Numbered from the stretch's first letter, positions 1-9,143 are shown. The stretch is 64,000 nucleotides of DNA from an uncultured Duodenibacillus sp. (GCA_944388865.1 CALXKM010000024.1:32832-96831), one strand, 5' to 3'. Translations and numbers: made by a program. The notes: generated by a model from the sequence alone, not told the origin.

Positions 1-1
1 C

Positions 2-205
2 GTTGTTTACTGCCGAAAAGCAACTATTGCCTGGTGTATTTTCTTTGTTTTAAACGGCCTGACGGCGCTTGACTCTGCTCTTTTTCGCAGCGACGCCTGG
101 TGGGCTTTATACAATGGGGCAATTGCCTACGTTCTTATTGCGCTCATGTTCGCGGCTGAATATATTGTCCGCAGAATTTATGCACGAAAGCACCTTAAGC
201 CATGA
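2..205 (+). CDS. Small membrane protein, COG4648/ApeG-like (5' partial)
   Basis: An open frame enters from the left edge and runs 67 codons to a TGA that overlaps the next gene's ATG (ATGA). The visible part holds two hydrophobic stretches, a WWALYNG-type motif and a basic C-terminal tail after ...AAEYIVRR. This layout matches the COG4648 membrane proteins found in aryl-polyene and related fatty-acid clusters just before an acyl-AMP ligase. The family has no firmly known biochemical function. The identification rests on a fragment plus perfect context, since the ligase, dehydratase, glycosyltransferase and acyltransferase follow in the expected order. Confidence 0.6.
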   Translation, partial: VVYCRKATIAWCIFFVLNGLTALDSALFRSDAWWALYNGAIAYVLIALMFAAEYIVRRIYARKHLKP

Positions 206-1935
206 TTTCTTCGCGCTTTCTTGACCCTGCCATCACGCTTACTCGCACGGACGCAGACGATGTCGAATTTGTCCTTTCTGAAAACGGCACGCGCACCTGG
301 GGCGAATACGCCATTGCCGTCAATAATTGGAAAAAAGCCTTCGCTGCAGCCGGCGTGAGCAGCGCCGCCTTGTTTTTTACAGACCTTTTTGATCTGTCTT
401 CATGCTTGTTCGGAGCATGGGCCGCAGGTGTGCGTGCCATTCTTCCGGCCGATACGACGCAGGCTGTCTGCAGGCAGCTCAACACCCTTGCCGAAGCTGC
501 CGCAGGAGACTTTCCAAACGACCTGACGATCAGGCGCATAAAGCCTTTTTGCGAAGCCGAGCCCTGCCGTGATGCGCTTGATTCTTCGGGCAGTCTTGTG
601 AGCCTTTTCACTTCCGGTTCAACAGGAGAGCCTGCGCTCATTACCAAGCGTCTCCGACAGCTTTTCTGCGAAGTTCCCGCCATTGAAGTCAGAAGACCGG
701 ATGCCAAAGACATTGAGCTGCCTCAGGACACTGTGATCTTTTCGACCGTTCCCCCGCAGCACATCTACGGATTGCTTTTTTCCATTCTGTGGCCAGCGGC
801 AAGTCTGCGGCCGATCTGGCACCAGCGCATTTTGTATCCGGAAGAGCTTGTCGCGCGCATGGCTCGCACGCAGCACTGTCTGTGGATTGCAAGTCCGGCG
901 CACTTAAAGCGCCTGCCCGAAGATCTCGACTGGGCTTGTCTCAAAAACATCCTGCGCGTCATCTACACCAGCGGCGGCCCGTTGTCTGACGATGCTTTAC
1001 GGCGCACGATTGCCCTCACCGGACTTTCGCCGATTGAAATCTTCGGCAGCTCTGAGTCGGGCGGCATTGCCTGGCGCACGCGCGCTCTTGCTCAAGATGG
1101 TTCCATCATCAATGAAGCCTTCAGAGCGCTTCCGGGCATTGAGTGGAAGATGGAAAACTCGCTGCTGGTGATTAAAAGCGAACAGCTTTCCTCCAACGGC
1201 TGGGAGAGCACGTCGGATCGAATTGCGGTCAATTCCGACGGCTCCTTTACCTTGCTCGGTCGCGCCGACCGCATCGTTAAAATCGAAGAAAAGCGCATCT
1301 CGCTTACGGCCGTCGAAAAAGCGCTTCTTGGCACCGAACTTATTGCCAACTGCCGCGCTTTCGTTCGGCCTGGCTCGGGCAAGCTTGCCGTTGCAGCCGT
1401 GCCGACGCATCTAGCTGTGGAAACTATCCGGCGCAAGGGAAAAGCCGCTTTGGCGAGGCAGCTGCGAGAAGCTTTGCTGCGCGTCATTGAGCGCATCTGT
1501 CTTCCCCGTCACTGGCGCTTTGTCTGGGAGTTGCCGGAAAATTCGCTCGGAAAACTCACCACTCAGGCTCTTGAAGCACTGTTTGATCCCCGCGCCGTAC
1601 AGGCCGTTGTCGCCGAGCGCTCAGAACAGAGCGCCGAATTGCTCGTTACCGTGCCGGGAAATTCTCCCTTTTTCACCGGGCACTTCCCCGAATTCAAGCT
1701 TTTGCCTGGCGTCGTGCAGGTTTCTTGGGCCGAATCCTTAGCGCGCCGCCTCTTTGACATTGATGGCTGCCTAAAGGAAATAAAAAATCTTAAATTCATG
1801 CGTCCCATTTCCCCTGAGAGCACGCTTGTTCTCAAGCTCTGTTGCGCTCCCAAAGGCATCTCTTTTGCCTATGAGGATGTCTCGGGAGAAACCTTTGCCA
1901 AGGGTACGCTCATTTTTGCCGGAGCCCTGAAGTGA
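202..1935 (+). CDS. Acyl-AMP ligase fused to a FabZ/ApeI-like hotdog domain
   Basis: This 577-residue protein has two parts. Residues 1-460 are an ANL-family adenylating enzyme: P-loop TSGSTGEP at 137-144, GSSESGG near 283, GRADRIVKI near 353 and a C-terminal GK lysine near 451. It probably activates an aromatic or fatty acid and loads it on an acyl carrier protein. Residues 475-577 are a hotdog dehydratase-like domain with the catalytic GHFP histidine (His494) and LPGVVQ. The acidic residue expected a few positions later is Ser508, so dehydratase activity is doubtful. In most aryl-polyene clusters these are two genes (ApeH and ApeI). The gene overlaps both neighbours by 4 bases. Confidence 0.85.
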   Translation: MISSRFLDPAITLTRTDADDVEFVLSENGTRTWGEYAIAVNNWKKAFAAAGVSSAALFFTDLFDLSSCLFGAWAAGVRAILPADTTQAVCRQLNTLAEAAAGDFPNDLTIRRIKPFCEAEPCRDALDSSGSLVSLFTSGSTGEPALITKRLRQLFCEVPAIEVRRPDAKDIELPQDTVIFSTVPPQHIYGLLFSILWPAASLRPIWHQRILYPEELVARMARTQHCLWIASPAHLKRLPEDLDWACLKNILRVIYTSGGPLSDDALRRTIALTGLSPIEIFGSSESGGIAWRTRALAQDGSIINEAFRALPGIEWKMENSLLVIKSEQLSSNGWESTSDRIAVNSDGSFTLLGRADRIVKIEEKRISLTAVEKALLGTELIANCRAFVRPGSGKLAVAAVPTHLAVETIRRKGKAALARQLREALLRVIERICLPRHWRFVWELPENSLGKLTTQALEALFDPRAVQAVVAERSEQSAELLVTVPGNSPFFTGHFPEFKLLPGVVQVSWAESLARRLFDIDGCLKEIKNLKFMRPISPESTLVLKLCCAPKGISFAYEDVSGETFAKGTLIFAGALK

Positions 1936-2699
1936 GCTTTTTTCATCCCTGCGCCCTAATTCCGGTCTACAACCATGACCGAGCCGTGGGCAAAGTCATC
2001 GACAAACTCTTGGCTCTGAATCTGGAAATCGTCATGGTCGACGACGGCAGCACTCAAGCCTGTGCGAAGACTCTGGATGCAATAGCCCAAGAGTACGGAT
2101 CTGTACTGCATTTGATTCACTTGCCTCAAAACGGAGGCAAAGGCGCTGCCTGCGTCGCGGGATTTCGAAAAGCTCTCGAACTGGGCTTTACGCATGCGCT
2201 GCAAGTCGACGCCGACGCGCAGCACGATCTGGAAGCGGCTGAGGGCTTTCTACGTACAGCACAAGAACACCCGCACGCTCTTGTCTGCGCCTATCCCGAG
2301 TACGACGCGTCGGCTCCGAGAGCCCGTCGCTGGGGCCATAAAGTGACCAACTTCTGGGTTGCGCTCAACACCTGGGGCCGAGGGCCGGCAGATTCTCTGT
2401 GCGGCTTTCGCGTCTACCCGCTTGACGAGACAATCTCGGTCATTGATCATTGCCGCATTGGGCTGCGCATGGATTTTGATCTTGATATTGTCGTGCGGCT
2501 CGCATGGGCCGGCGTGCGTACCATCAACCTTCCCGTCGGCGTCACCTATCCCGAAGGAGGTCTGTCTCACTTCAAAGGAATCAAAGACAACTGCAGCATT
2601 AGTCTGACGCACGCCAAGCACTGCACGCTGATGATTCTTGATGTGCTGCGACTGCGTCGCCTCTGGCGCCTGCCAAGAGACCTCAAGGATCAACCATGA
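1932..2699 (+). CDS. Family 2 glycosyltransferase (ApeJ N-terminal half-like)
   Basis: This 255-residue GT2 protein has the nucleotide-sugar motif VDDGS at residues 36-40 and a DADAQH metal-binding motif at 93-98. The fold resembles dolichol-phosphate-mannose synthase-type enzymes. It starts at a GTG whose TGA overlap with the upstream stop (GTGA) indicates translational coupling. In many aryl-polyene loci this domain is fused to the acyltransferase encoded next; here they are separate genes. I infer that it adds a sugar or sugar phosphate to the polyene lipid. The substrate cannot be read from the sequence. Confidence 0.8.
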   Translation: MSFFHPCALIPVYNHDRAVGKVIDKLLALNLEIVMVDDGSTQACAKTLDAIAQEYGSVLHLIHLPQNGGKGAACVAGFRKALELGFTHALQVDADAQHDLEAAEGFLRTAQEHPHALVCAYPEYDASAPRARRWGHKVTNFWVALNTWGRGPADSLCGFRVYPLDETISVIDHCRIGLRMDFDLDIVVRLAWAGVRTINLPVGVTYPEGGLSHFKGIKDNCSISLTHAKHCTLMILDVLRLRRLWRLPRDLKDQP

Positions 2700-3655
2700 C
2701 AGAGCAAAAGCACTGGTCGCAGCAGCAGGAAACCACCAGCACTCTGGGCATTCGCGTGCTTTTGGGAATATTTCGTCTAGGCGGACGAGCGCTTTTTCAT
2801 CTCACGCTCTGGCCTGTGGTTGTTTTCTTCTGGTTGACAGTTGCCCGCTCGCGCAATGCAAGCAGCGCCTACCTAAGGCAAATGGCGCGCTTTACCGGCA
2901 CCACCGTCCCATTTCTGGGAAGTCTGCGGCATCTCATGCGCTTTTCCGACACGATTCTTGACAAGATTCTGGCAGTCTCCGGTTCATTCGGCGCACAAGA
3001 TCTCAATGTCGTCAACGCAGAGGATATTCTCGACGATCCCAGAGGCGGAGTCATCATCACCGCGCATACGGGATGCATTGAGCTCTGTCAGGTCATCTCC
3101 GAAGGACAGCGCACGGGGCGCACTTTGCATGTGCTTGTGCATACGGTGCACGCCGTGCGCTTCAACAAACTTGTCAGAAAGATCAATCCTCAGTTTGCTG
3201 TCAACCACATTGAGGTGACCAGCATTGGTCCGCAAACTGCCATGGAGCTGTCTGACTTCATCGACCGCGGCGATTGGATCGTCATTGTGGCCGACCGTAC
3301 GCCCATCGGTTCATCGAGCACAATCGACATTTCTTTTTTGGGCCGAAAGGCTCCTTTTGCTGCCGGTCCGTTCATCCTTGCGCACGTGCTCGGCTGCCCC
3401 GCCTGGAGCATGATTTGCACGCGCGAAACTTCTCCTTTGTCGAAGGCCCGCTACCGCGTGGAATTTGCCAAAATCGCAGAACCTCGTCCCGTGAACCGCC
3501 GCGAGCGAAATGCTGCTATTGCAGAAATGGCCGAACTTTGGGTAAAAACGCTTGAAAAAGCGCTGATGGATTCGCCTTTGGACTGGTTTAATTTTTTCGA
3601 CTTCTGGCGCCCGGCCTCAATCAAAGACGCACCTGAGAACCGCCTCAAGCAATGA
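2696..3655 (+). CDS. LpxL/HtrB-like lipid acyltransferase (COG4261 type)
   Basis: The 319-residue protein starts at an ATG overlapping the glycosyltransferase stop (ATGA). An N-terminal membrane segment (about residues 35-50) precedes a lysophospholipid-acyltransferase-type domain with an HX4E motif at His124-Glu129 and a later DRTPIG stretch near residue 200. This is the pattern of the lauroyl/myristoyl transferase superfamily. It is the last gene of the operon and a terminator-like hairpin follows. It probably acylates the lipid anchor of the aryl-polyene-like product at the inner membrane; assignment to lipid A is less likely given the neighbours. Confidence 0.8.
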   Translation: MTEQKHWSQQQETTSTLGIRVLLGIFRLGGRALFHLTLWPVVVFFWLTVARSRNASSAYLRQMARFTGTTVPFLGSLRHLMRFSDTILDKILAVSGSFGAQDLNVVNAEDILDDPRGGVIITAHTGCIELCQVISEGQRTGRTLHVLVHTVHAVRFNKLVRKINPQFAVNHIEVTSIGPQTAMELSDFIDRGDWIVIVADRTPIGSSSTIDISFLGRKAPFAAGPFILAHVLGCPAWSMICTRETSPLSKARYRVEFAKIAEPRPVNRRERNAAIAEMAELWVKTLEKALMDSPLDWFNFFDFWRPASIKDAPENRLKQ

Positions 3656-3690
3656 ACGCCGCGGGCTGCACAGTACAATATCTGCATTCG

Positions 3691-3722
3691 GCCGGACTCA
3701 AATTCCCGGCGTCCTTTTTTTT
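3691..3722 (+). terminator. Weak terminator after the acyltransferase operon
   Basis: GCCGG (3691-3695) pairs with CCGGC (3706-3710) and is followed by GTCC and a run of eight T. The stem is only five base pairs, so it is a moderate call. It lies immediately before the ribosome binding site of the next gene, so some read-through is likely. Confidence 0.4.
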
Positions 3723-3742
3723 CGTGTAAGGAGAAGTCCACC

Positions 3743-4198
3743 ATGCTTATCAAAGCTCCGACTCTTGTTGAAGGCATGCGCATGCCCCTGACGCACACGC
3801 TCGAGGGCGACAATCGATCCCCTGAATTGCTCTGGGACGACGTTCCTGAAGGCACCAAATCCTTTGCCATTACTTGTTACGACCCTGATGCTCCTACCGG
3901 CGCCGGTTGGTGGCACTGGGTCGTCATTGATTTGCCGGCAGATCTGCGCCGACTTGAAGAAGGCGCAAAGCTTCCCGCAGGTGCACGCGGCATCACCAAC
4001 GATTTCGGCATCAGAGAGTACGGCGGCGCCCGTCCTCCCAAAGGCCACGGCATGCATCGCTATATCTTTACGGTTTGGGCACTGCCGGTTGAAAAGCTTG
4101 ATGTGCCAGACACCGCCTCGCCTGCCGTCATCGGCTTTAATCTCAACGCCCTGGCGCTTGCCAGCGCCAAAATCACGGCTACTTATGTAACCGAATAG
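3743..4198 (+). CDS. YbhB/YbcL-family PEBP (Raf kinase inhibitor-like) protein
   Basis: The 151-residue protein has the usual length and motifs of bacterial phosphatidylethanolamine-binding-protein relatives: SPEL-W near the start, CYDPDAPTGAGWWHWV and the GPRPP-like stretch ARPPKGHGMHRYIFTVWAL. A good AAGGAG ribosome binding site lies just upstream of ATG 3743. E. coli YbhB and YbcL are cytosolic or periplasmic members whose precise role is unsettled. No signal peptide is visible, so it should be cytoplasmic. It appears to be a single-gene unit ended by a hairpin at 4230. Confidence 0.9.
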   Translation: MLIKAPTLVEGMRMPLTHTLEGDNRSPELLWDDVPEGTKSFAITCYDPDAPTGAGWWHWVVIDLPADLRRLEEGAKLPAGARGITNDFGIREYGGARPPKGHGMHRYIFTVWALPVEKLDVPDTASPAVIGFNLNALALASAKITATYVTE

Positions 4199-4229
4199 GC
4201 ACGATTACTTCTGTCCCATGTGATCGTCG

Positions 4230-4269
4230 AAAGCGGCCTTTTTTGCAAAAGCGCCGCTTTTGCTTTTTC
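4230..4269 (+). terminator. Rho-independent terminator after the PEBP gene
   Basis: AAAGCGGC (4230-4237) and GCCGCTTT (4253-4260) form a perfect 8-base-pair stem around a 15-base loop, followed by TGCTTTTTC. Confidence 0.65.
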
Positions 4270-4354
4270 GAGCCACCAGCTAAAAACACAAGCGATCCTC
4301 CGAGAAAGAGCATCGGCCGAGCACAAATGCTTTCAATTTCGCATTTTTGTCTGA

Positions 4355-4383
4355 TTGCGGCGCTTTCAGCGCTCCCTTACAAT
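4355..4383 (+). promoter_or_regulatory. Candidate sigma-70 promoter for rfaE1-hldD-gmhB
   Basis: TTGCGG (4355-4360), a 17-base spacer and TACAAT (4378-4383) lie about 110 bases before rfaE1. The -10 matches five of six consensus bases and the -35 three of six. It is the best promoter-like pair in this 297-base gap. Confidence 0.4.
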
Positions 4384-4495
4384 GCTTTCTCATCTAAGGT
4401 CTCGTACTGATTTAGACACAACAAAAGTTCACTGTTTCATGCGTCGCTTATGTGCAACCAACAGGTGCAGACCGGCTACAAAGGATTTCTAATAC

Positions 4496-5431
4496 ATGCA
4501 TCAAGAACTACTGGCGTCCAAACACATCCTCGTCGTGGGCGATTCCATGCTCGACCGCTACTGGTTTGGAGACGCCCATCGCATTTCTCCCGAGGCACCG
4601 GTCCCCATCGTACGCATTCAGCGCTGCGATGAACGCCTCGGCGGAGCAGCCAATGTCGCGCTCAACATCCGCAGTCTTGGTATCAACGTCAGCCTCATGA
4701 CTGTCATCGGAAACGATGAACCCGGCCACATTCTGGCAAACCTTCTGGAGAAAGCCGGCATCGAAGCCATGCTGCACGTTGACGCATCTTTGTCGACAAC
4801 CGTCAAGCTGCGCATCATTGCCCGCCAGCAGCAGGTGCTTAGAGCAGATTTTGAAAACCATCCCAACAATGAGGTGCTCGCCGCTCTTTTAGGCGACTAT
4901 GAAACCACAATCGCAAATGTTGACGCCGTGATTCTCTCGGATTACGGCAAAGGCGGGCTCGATCATATCAAGCAAATGATTTCCGAAGCACGCCGCCACC
5001 GCAAACCCGTGCTGATCGACCCCAAAGGCGACGACTACGAGCGCTACCGCGGCGCAACTGTCATCACACCCAATCGGGCGGAACTCGCCCTTGTCGTCGG
5101 CAGTTGGAAAAGCGAAGAAGAGCTGCGCGTCAAGGCCCAAAACCTCAGAGCGCACCTTGAGCTTGATGCGCTCTTGCTCACGCGCAGCGAAGAGGGCATG
5201 ACGCTTTATACCGCCGACGGAGAGCTCACGGTACCCGCGCAAGCGCGCGAAGTGTTTGACGTCTCCGGCGCCGGCGATACCGTGATTGCCGTCATGGCCT
5301 CCATGCTTGCCGCCGGACTTTCCCTGCAAGAGGCTGTGCAAATCGCCAATCGCGCCGGCGGCATTGTTGTGGGCAAGCTCGGTACGGCATCCGTAAGCTA
5401 CGCAGAACTTTTTGGAGAACCACTCAAATGA
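4496..5431 (+). CDS. rfaE1: D-glycero-beta-D-manno-heptose-7-phosphate kinase
   Basis: This 311-residue PfkB-family kinase corresponds to the N-terminal half of E. coli HldE. It phosphorylates heptose 7-phosphate at C1 in ADP-heptose synthesis for the LPS inner core. The PfkB signature DVSGAGDT with the catalytic aspartate is near residue 255, and the GGAANVALN substrate-binding motif is near residue 45. An AAAGGA site precedes ATG 4496. The cytidylyltransferase half is absent; a separate rfaE2 lies 58 kb away at 63160. The start of hldD overlaps its stop by 4 bases, so the two are translated together. Confidence 0.95.
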   Translation: MHQELLASKHILVVGDSMLDRYWFGDAHRISPEAPVPIVRIQRCDERLGGAANVALNIRSLGINVSLMTVIGNDEPGHILANLLEKAGIEAMLHVDASLSTTVKLRIIARQQQVLRADFENHPNNEVLAALLGDYETTIANVDAVILSDYGKGGLDHIKQMISEARRHRKPVLIDPKGDDYERYRGATVITPNRAELALVVGSWKSEEELRVKAQNLRAHLELDALLLTRSEEGMTLYTADGELTVPAQAREVFDVSGAGDTVIAVMASMLAAGLSLQEAVQIANRAGGIVVGKLGTASVSYAELFGEPLK

Positions 5432-6423
5432 CCATCCTCGTGACCGGCGCCGCCGGCTTCATCGGCTGCAACAATGTGCTCGCCTTAAACCGACAGGGCA
5501 TCACCGATGTGGTTGCCGTCGACAATCTTGCCAAGGCCGAAAAGTTCTTGAACCTTGCCAAATGCCGCATCAGCGACTATTTCGACAAGGTCGATTTCAT
5601 CGAGCGCGTGCGCAAAGGCACGGCACCAGTGCCCGAGGCGATTTTCCATCAGGGCGCATGCTCGGACACCATGCAGACCGACGGCCGCTACATGATGCAA
5701 AACAACTACCGCTACACGCTTGAGCTCTTTGAGTGGGCTCAGGAGCTGCGCATCCCTTTCATCTACGCGAGTTCTGCGGCCACCTATGGGGCAAGCAGCA
5801 CCTTTGTAGAGGCCATTGCAAACGAAGGTCCTCTCAATGTTTACGGCTACTCGAAGTATCTTTTTGATCAGGTGCTGCGCTCCCGGATGTCTGGCTTAAA
5901 AGCTCCTGTCGTGGGTCTGCGCTACTTCAATGTCTACGGTCCGCACGAACAGCACAAAGGCCGCATGGCTTCCGTAGCATTTCATCAGTACTTTCAGTTT
6001 AAAAAAGAAGGCCGCGTCAAGCTCTTTGAGGGCTGTCAGGGCTACGCCAACGGCGCACAGATGCGCGACTTCGTCTACGTCGACGATGTGGTCGACGTAG
6101 CCATGCATTTCATGACGGCCGGCGTCTCGGGCATCTTTAACTGCGGCACCGGGCGCGCCCAACCCTTCAACGATGTGGCGCTTACCGTCGTCAACTCCCT
6201 ATCTGGGAAAAAACATACGCTCGAAGAGGCTGTCGCCGAAGGGTTAATCGAGTACATCACCTTCCCCGAGGCGCTCAAAGGAAAATATCAGTCCTTCACG
6301 CAAGCCGATCTCACCAAGCTGCGCGAGGCCGGCTGCGACGTGTCTTTTAAGACCGTTCAAGAAGGCACCTCCAAATACATGCAGTACTTAAGCAACGCCT
6401 ATCCGACTGGTGAACTTCTTTAA
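5428..6423 (+). CDS. hldD: ADP-L-glycero-D-manno-heptose 6-epimerase
   Basis: This 331-residue extended SDR enzyme has the NADP-binding GAAGFIG motif at residues 7-13 and the catalytic YGYSK (YxxxK) motif near residue 140. It converts ADP-D-glycero-heptose to the L-glycero form, the last step before LPS core transferases. The length equals the family norm. It overlaps rfaE1 by ATGA and is followed after 66 bases by gmhB, making a compact three-gene heptose operon. Confidence 0.97.
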   Translation: MTILVTGAAGFIGCNNVLALNRQGITDVVAVDNLAKAEKFLNLAKCRISDYFDKVDFIERVRKGTAPVPEAIFHQGACSDTMQTDGRYMMQNNYRYTLELFEWAQELRIPFIYASSAATYGASSTFVEAIANEGPLNVYGYSKYLFDQVLRSRMSGLKAPVVGLRYFNVYGPHEQHKGRMASVAFHQYFQFKKEGRVKLFEGCQGYANGAQMRDFVYVDDVVDVAMHFMTAGVSGIFNCGTGRAQPFNDVALTVVNSLSGKKHTLEEAVAEGLIEYITFPEALKGKYQSFTQADLTKLREAGCDVSFKTVQEGTSKYMQYLSNAYPTGELL

Positions 6424-6489
6424 TACTGAACATTTTGCGCAGACGCTTGGGGAGTCTTCTTCCGAGAACTGCCTGCGCAAATTCTCTTC

Positions 6490-7053
6490 ATGAAAAAAGC
6501 CGCCTTTTTAGACCGCGACGGCGTGATCAACATTGATCATGCCTACGTGCATCGATTCGAAGACTTTGAATTTATCCCCGGCGTTCTTCAAGCTGCCCGC
6601 ATGCTCGTTGAAGCTGGCTTTGAGCTCATCATCGTCACCAATCAATCAGGCATTGGGCGCGGTTATTACACGCAGGACGATTTTTTAGCTCTTGATGCCC
6701 GCGTACGGAAAGTTTTCGCCGATGCAGGAGCTCCGATTACCGACGTCTATTTCTGCCCGCATCACCCCAGCAAGGCGCTCGAGCCCTGGCGCTGCGAGTG
6801 CAGCTGCCGAAAGCCCGCCCCCGGCATGATTCTCAAAGCCATCAAAGAGCACGACATTGATCCTGCATTTTCGGTCATGTTCGGCGACAAGCAAAGCGAC
6901 ATGCAGGCCGCTTTGGCCGCAGGCATCGGCGTGCGCGTTCTGCTAGGCACGGATGCCAAGGAAGATCCTCAGCCCGTAGAGCAAGCCACGCACCATGCAA
7001 AAAGTCTTCTATCTGCCGTCACGGGGCCTGCGGCTTTTTTGCTCAACCGATAA
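6490..7053 (+). CDS. gmhB: D-glycero-beta-D-manno-heptose 1,7-bisphosphate 7-phosphatase
   Basis: This 187-residue HAD-family phosphatase carries the nucleophile motif FLDRDGVIN at residues 5-13. The zinc-binding loop is CPHH followed by CECSC (about residues 92-110), and FGDKQSDMQAA supplies the later HAD motif. It removes the 7-phosphate from heptose bisphosphate, between the rfaE1 and rfaE2 steps. The distance of 66 bases from hldD suggests co-transcription. It converges with the MFS gene, ending only 11 bases from that gene's stop. Confidence 0.95.
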   Translation: MKKAAFLDRDGVINIDHAYVHRFEDFEFIPGVLQAARMLVEAGFELIIVTNQSGIGRGYYTQDDFLALDARVRKVFADAGAPITDVYFCPHHPSKALEPWRCECSCRKPAPGMILKAIKEHDIDPAFSVMFGDKQSDMQAALAAGIGVRVLLGTDAKEDPQPVEQATHHAKSLLSAVTGPAAFLLNR

Positions 7054-7064
7054 CGCTGCTTTTT

Positions 7065-8213
7065 TTACCGGGACTCTTTGCGGCGAATCGTCAGCATCGC
7101 CGTTGCTGCAATCAAGCCTGCGCAAACATAAAAAAGCGAGACGGCGCTGATGGCCGCAAGAATCGTTCCATAGGCCATCGGCAGTGCAAAATGCATGAAA
7201 TTGGTGAGCGTAGCTCGAATGCCGAAAGCTTCCGCCACGCGCCCCACAGGAGCATGATTTTGCAAAATGCTCAGGATGCTTGGACTTGCCATGCCCAGAC
7301 CAAAACCCAAAACAACGGCAATTGCCAAAAGCGGCCCCATTGTGTTGAAGTTCGGGAAAAGAAAGTAGCCTGCAGCCGTCACGACCAAGCAAAACGTCAG
7401 GCACTGCCAATCGCTCACAATGCGCGAAAGTCTTGACTGAGCAAAAAGAACGACAAAGTTGGCGGCATAAAAAACACCGACAAGCCACCCGATGTTTGAA
7501 GCCGACAGTCCCACCAAATTTCCGTAGACGGGAAACATGAACGTTTCCAAATCCCATGCCATGGAGACCACGCCGGAAACAACCAGGATGCGCAGCATCA
7601 GAGGATTTTTCAGCAAATCCAGAGAATGCTTCGGTCTTTGACGCGGTTGCGGAAGACGAATGTTTTTGAGCAGCTGAGTGGTCAGCATATAAACGCAAAA
7701 ACCAGCAGTTGCAAACCCCGCAGAAACCCAGTACGCCTGAACGAATCCGAAAGAGTCAATCACATGCCCTGCAATTACGGGCGCACTCAATCCCGCAGCT
7801 GAGTTTCCCATCGTAAGCCAGGCAAAAAACTTCGTTCGGGTCTCCGGCGTAGAAACAGCACCGACCAAATAGTTCGAACCGATGGCAAGCACCATGGAAC
7901 CCAGCCCGTTGGCAACAGCGCAAAAATACAAAGGCCACAAGCCCAACGCAGCCGGACGAACCAATGAAGGAACGACGGCAGCAGCAAAAAAGCACGCGGC
8001 CGTCGCCAACATCGGCTTGTGATAGCCTGTTCGGTCTATCCACCGACCACACGGAATCGCCAGAAAAACAGGGAAAAAGCACAGCAGCGCAAAAAGAATT
8101 CCAACATCGCTCGAACTTGCGCCGTTTGCCAGCGCATCCAAACTGGCAAGCACTCTCAGGGACATGAAGGTGCAGTTTAGGAGCATGACGAAGGCAATGA
8201 TGCGAAAAACCAT
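7065..8213 (-). CDS. MFS transporter
   Basis: This 382-residue membrane protein has about twelve hydrophobic segments and the GRWIDRTGYHKP loop between segments 2 and 3, typical of the major facilitator superfamily. I choose ATG 8213 because CTGGAG lies seven bases upstream; a TTG at 8261 would add 16 residues but has no convincing ribosome site. The cargo is unknown. The protein resembles YbfB/arabinose-efflux-like families only in general form. It stands alone, convergent with gmhB. Confidence 0.85.
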   Translation of the reverse strand: MVFRIIAFVMLLNCTFMSLRVLASLDALANGASSSDVGILFALLCFFPVFLAIPCGRWIDRTGYHKPMLATAACFFAAAVVPSLVRPAALGLWPLYFCAVANGLGSMVLAIGSNYLVGAVSTPETRTKFFAWLTMGNSAAGLSAPVIAGHVIDSFGFVQAYWVSAGFATAGFCVYMLTTQLLKNIRLPQPRQRPKHSLDLLKNPLMLRILVVSGVVSMAWDLETFMFPVYGNLVGLSASNIGWLVGVFYAANFVVLFAQSRLSRIVSDWQCLTFCLVVTAAGYFLFPNFNTMGPLLAIAVVLGFGLGMASPSILSILQNHAPVGRVAEAFGIRATLTNFMHFALPMAYGTILAAISAVSLFYVCAGLIAATAMLTIRRKESR

Positions 8214-8340
8214 TCCGAACTCCAGAAAATGATTCGCGCTAAAACCAAAGAGTCTGTCCAAAACTGAATCTCTGGTAGTGTCTTTTGCAATGAATCCTAC
8301 TCCTGCAGCGAAATTTTTTCGCCCGAGCTTCTGCCTCGCA

Positions 8341-8372
8341 AGAAAAAAGCCTGCACATTGGCAGGCTCTTTT
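8341..8372 (-). terminator. Terminator of the TerC gene
   Basis: Read on the minus strand, AGCCTGC (8367-8361) pairs with GCAGGCT (8354-8348) around a 6-base loop and is followed by a T-run (positions 8347-8341). It begins about 25 bases after the terC-like stop codon. Confidence 0.85.
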
Positions 8373-8396
8373 CTGACGTTTACATTTGCGACATCG

Positions 8397-9143
8397 TTAT
8401 TGCTCGTTCTTGTTCACGATGACTGCAGGCTTTTGCTCCTGCTTTTTCTTGAATCTCTGGGTAAAGATCCATCCCAGAACAACGACAAGAATCGCACCCG
8501 CAACGGCAGCGGGATAGTGGTAGCTAGCCGCTTCAGGGAAACGAGAAACAACCGCTCCATCAGTCGTCACCAGGCCGCCGGCAATCCACCCCAACAGACC
8601 GCCGCCGATCCACACGATAATCGGGAAGCGATCAATCAGGCGAAGCACAATCTGGCTGCCGAACACAATGAAGGGAACGGAAACCAACAGGCCAAAGATC
8701 ACCAGCAGCGTCTGGTGATCGTCATGCGCCTGCTGAGCTGCACCGGCAATGGCAATCACATTGTCGAGACTCATCACAAAGTCAGCGACGATGATGGTTT
8801 TGATTGCTCCAAGAAGCTTGGCAGAGCCTTCGATTTTTTCGTGCTCATCCTCGTTTTCCGGAACCAGAAGCTTGACGCCGATCCAGATAAGCAAGGCCGC
8901 CCCCACCACCTTGAGGAAGGGAAGATCAAGCAACATCACAGCAAAGGTGATCAGGATGACGCGCAGAATAATGGCACCCGCCGTACCCCAAAAGACGCCT
9001 TTGTTACGCTGCTCATGCGGCAAATTGCGGCAAGCCAGAGCAATCACCACTGCGTTGTCGCCGCCAAGCAAAATGTCAATCATGATGATCTGACCAACCG
9101 CACCCCAATGCAGATTGACCAGCAAGTCCCAAAGCCATTCCAC
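8397..9143 (-). CDS. TerC-family integral membrane protein
   Basis: This 248-residue protein has seven to eight membrane segments and the hallmark motifs LLGGDNAVVIALAC (residues 26-39) and FVMSLDNVIAIAG (about 121-133). Their acidic residues are thought to bind metal in TerC/Alx/YkoY proteins. Family members are linked to manganese efflux and to metalation of exported proteins; tellurite resistance genes such as terA or terD are not present nearby. The start is a GTG with GAGGAG eight bases upstream. It is a single-gene unit with its own terminator. Confidence 0.9.
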   Translation of the reverse strand: MEWLWDLLVNLHWGAVGQIIMIDILLGGDNAVVIALACRNLPHEQRNKGVFWGTAGAIILRVILITFAVMLLDLPFLKVVGAALLIWIGVKLLVPENEDEHEKIEGSAKLLGAIKTIIVADFVMSLDNVIAIAGAAQQAHDDHQTLLVIFGLLVSVPFIVFGSQIVLRLIDRFPIIVWIGGGLLGWIAGGLVTTDGAVVSRFPEAASYHYPAAVAGAILVVVLGWIFTQRFKKKQEQKPAVIVNKNEQ

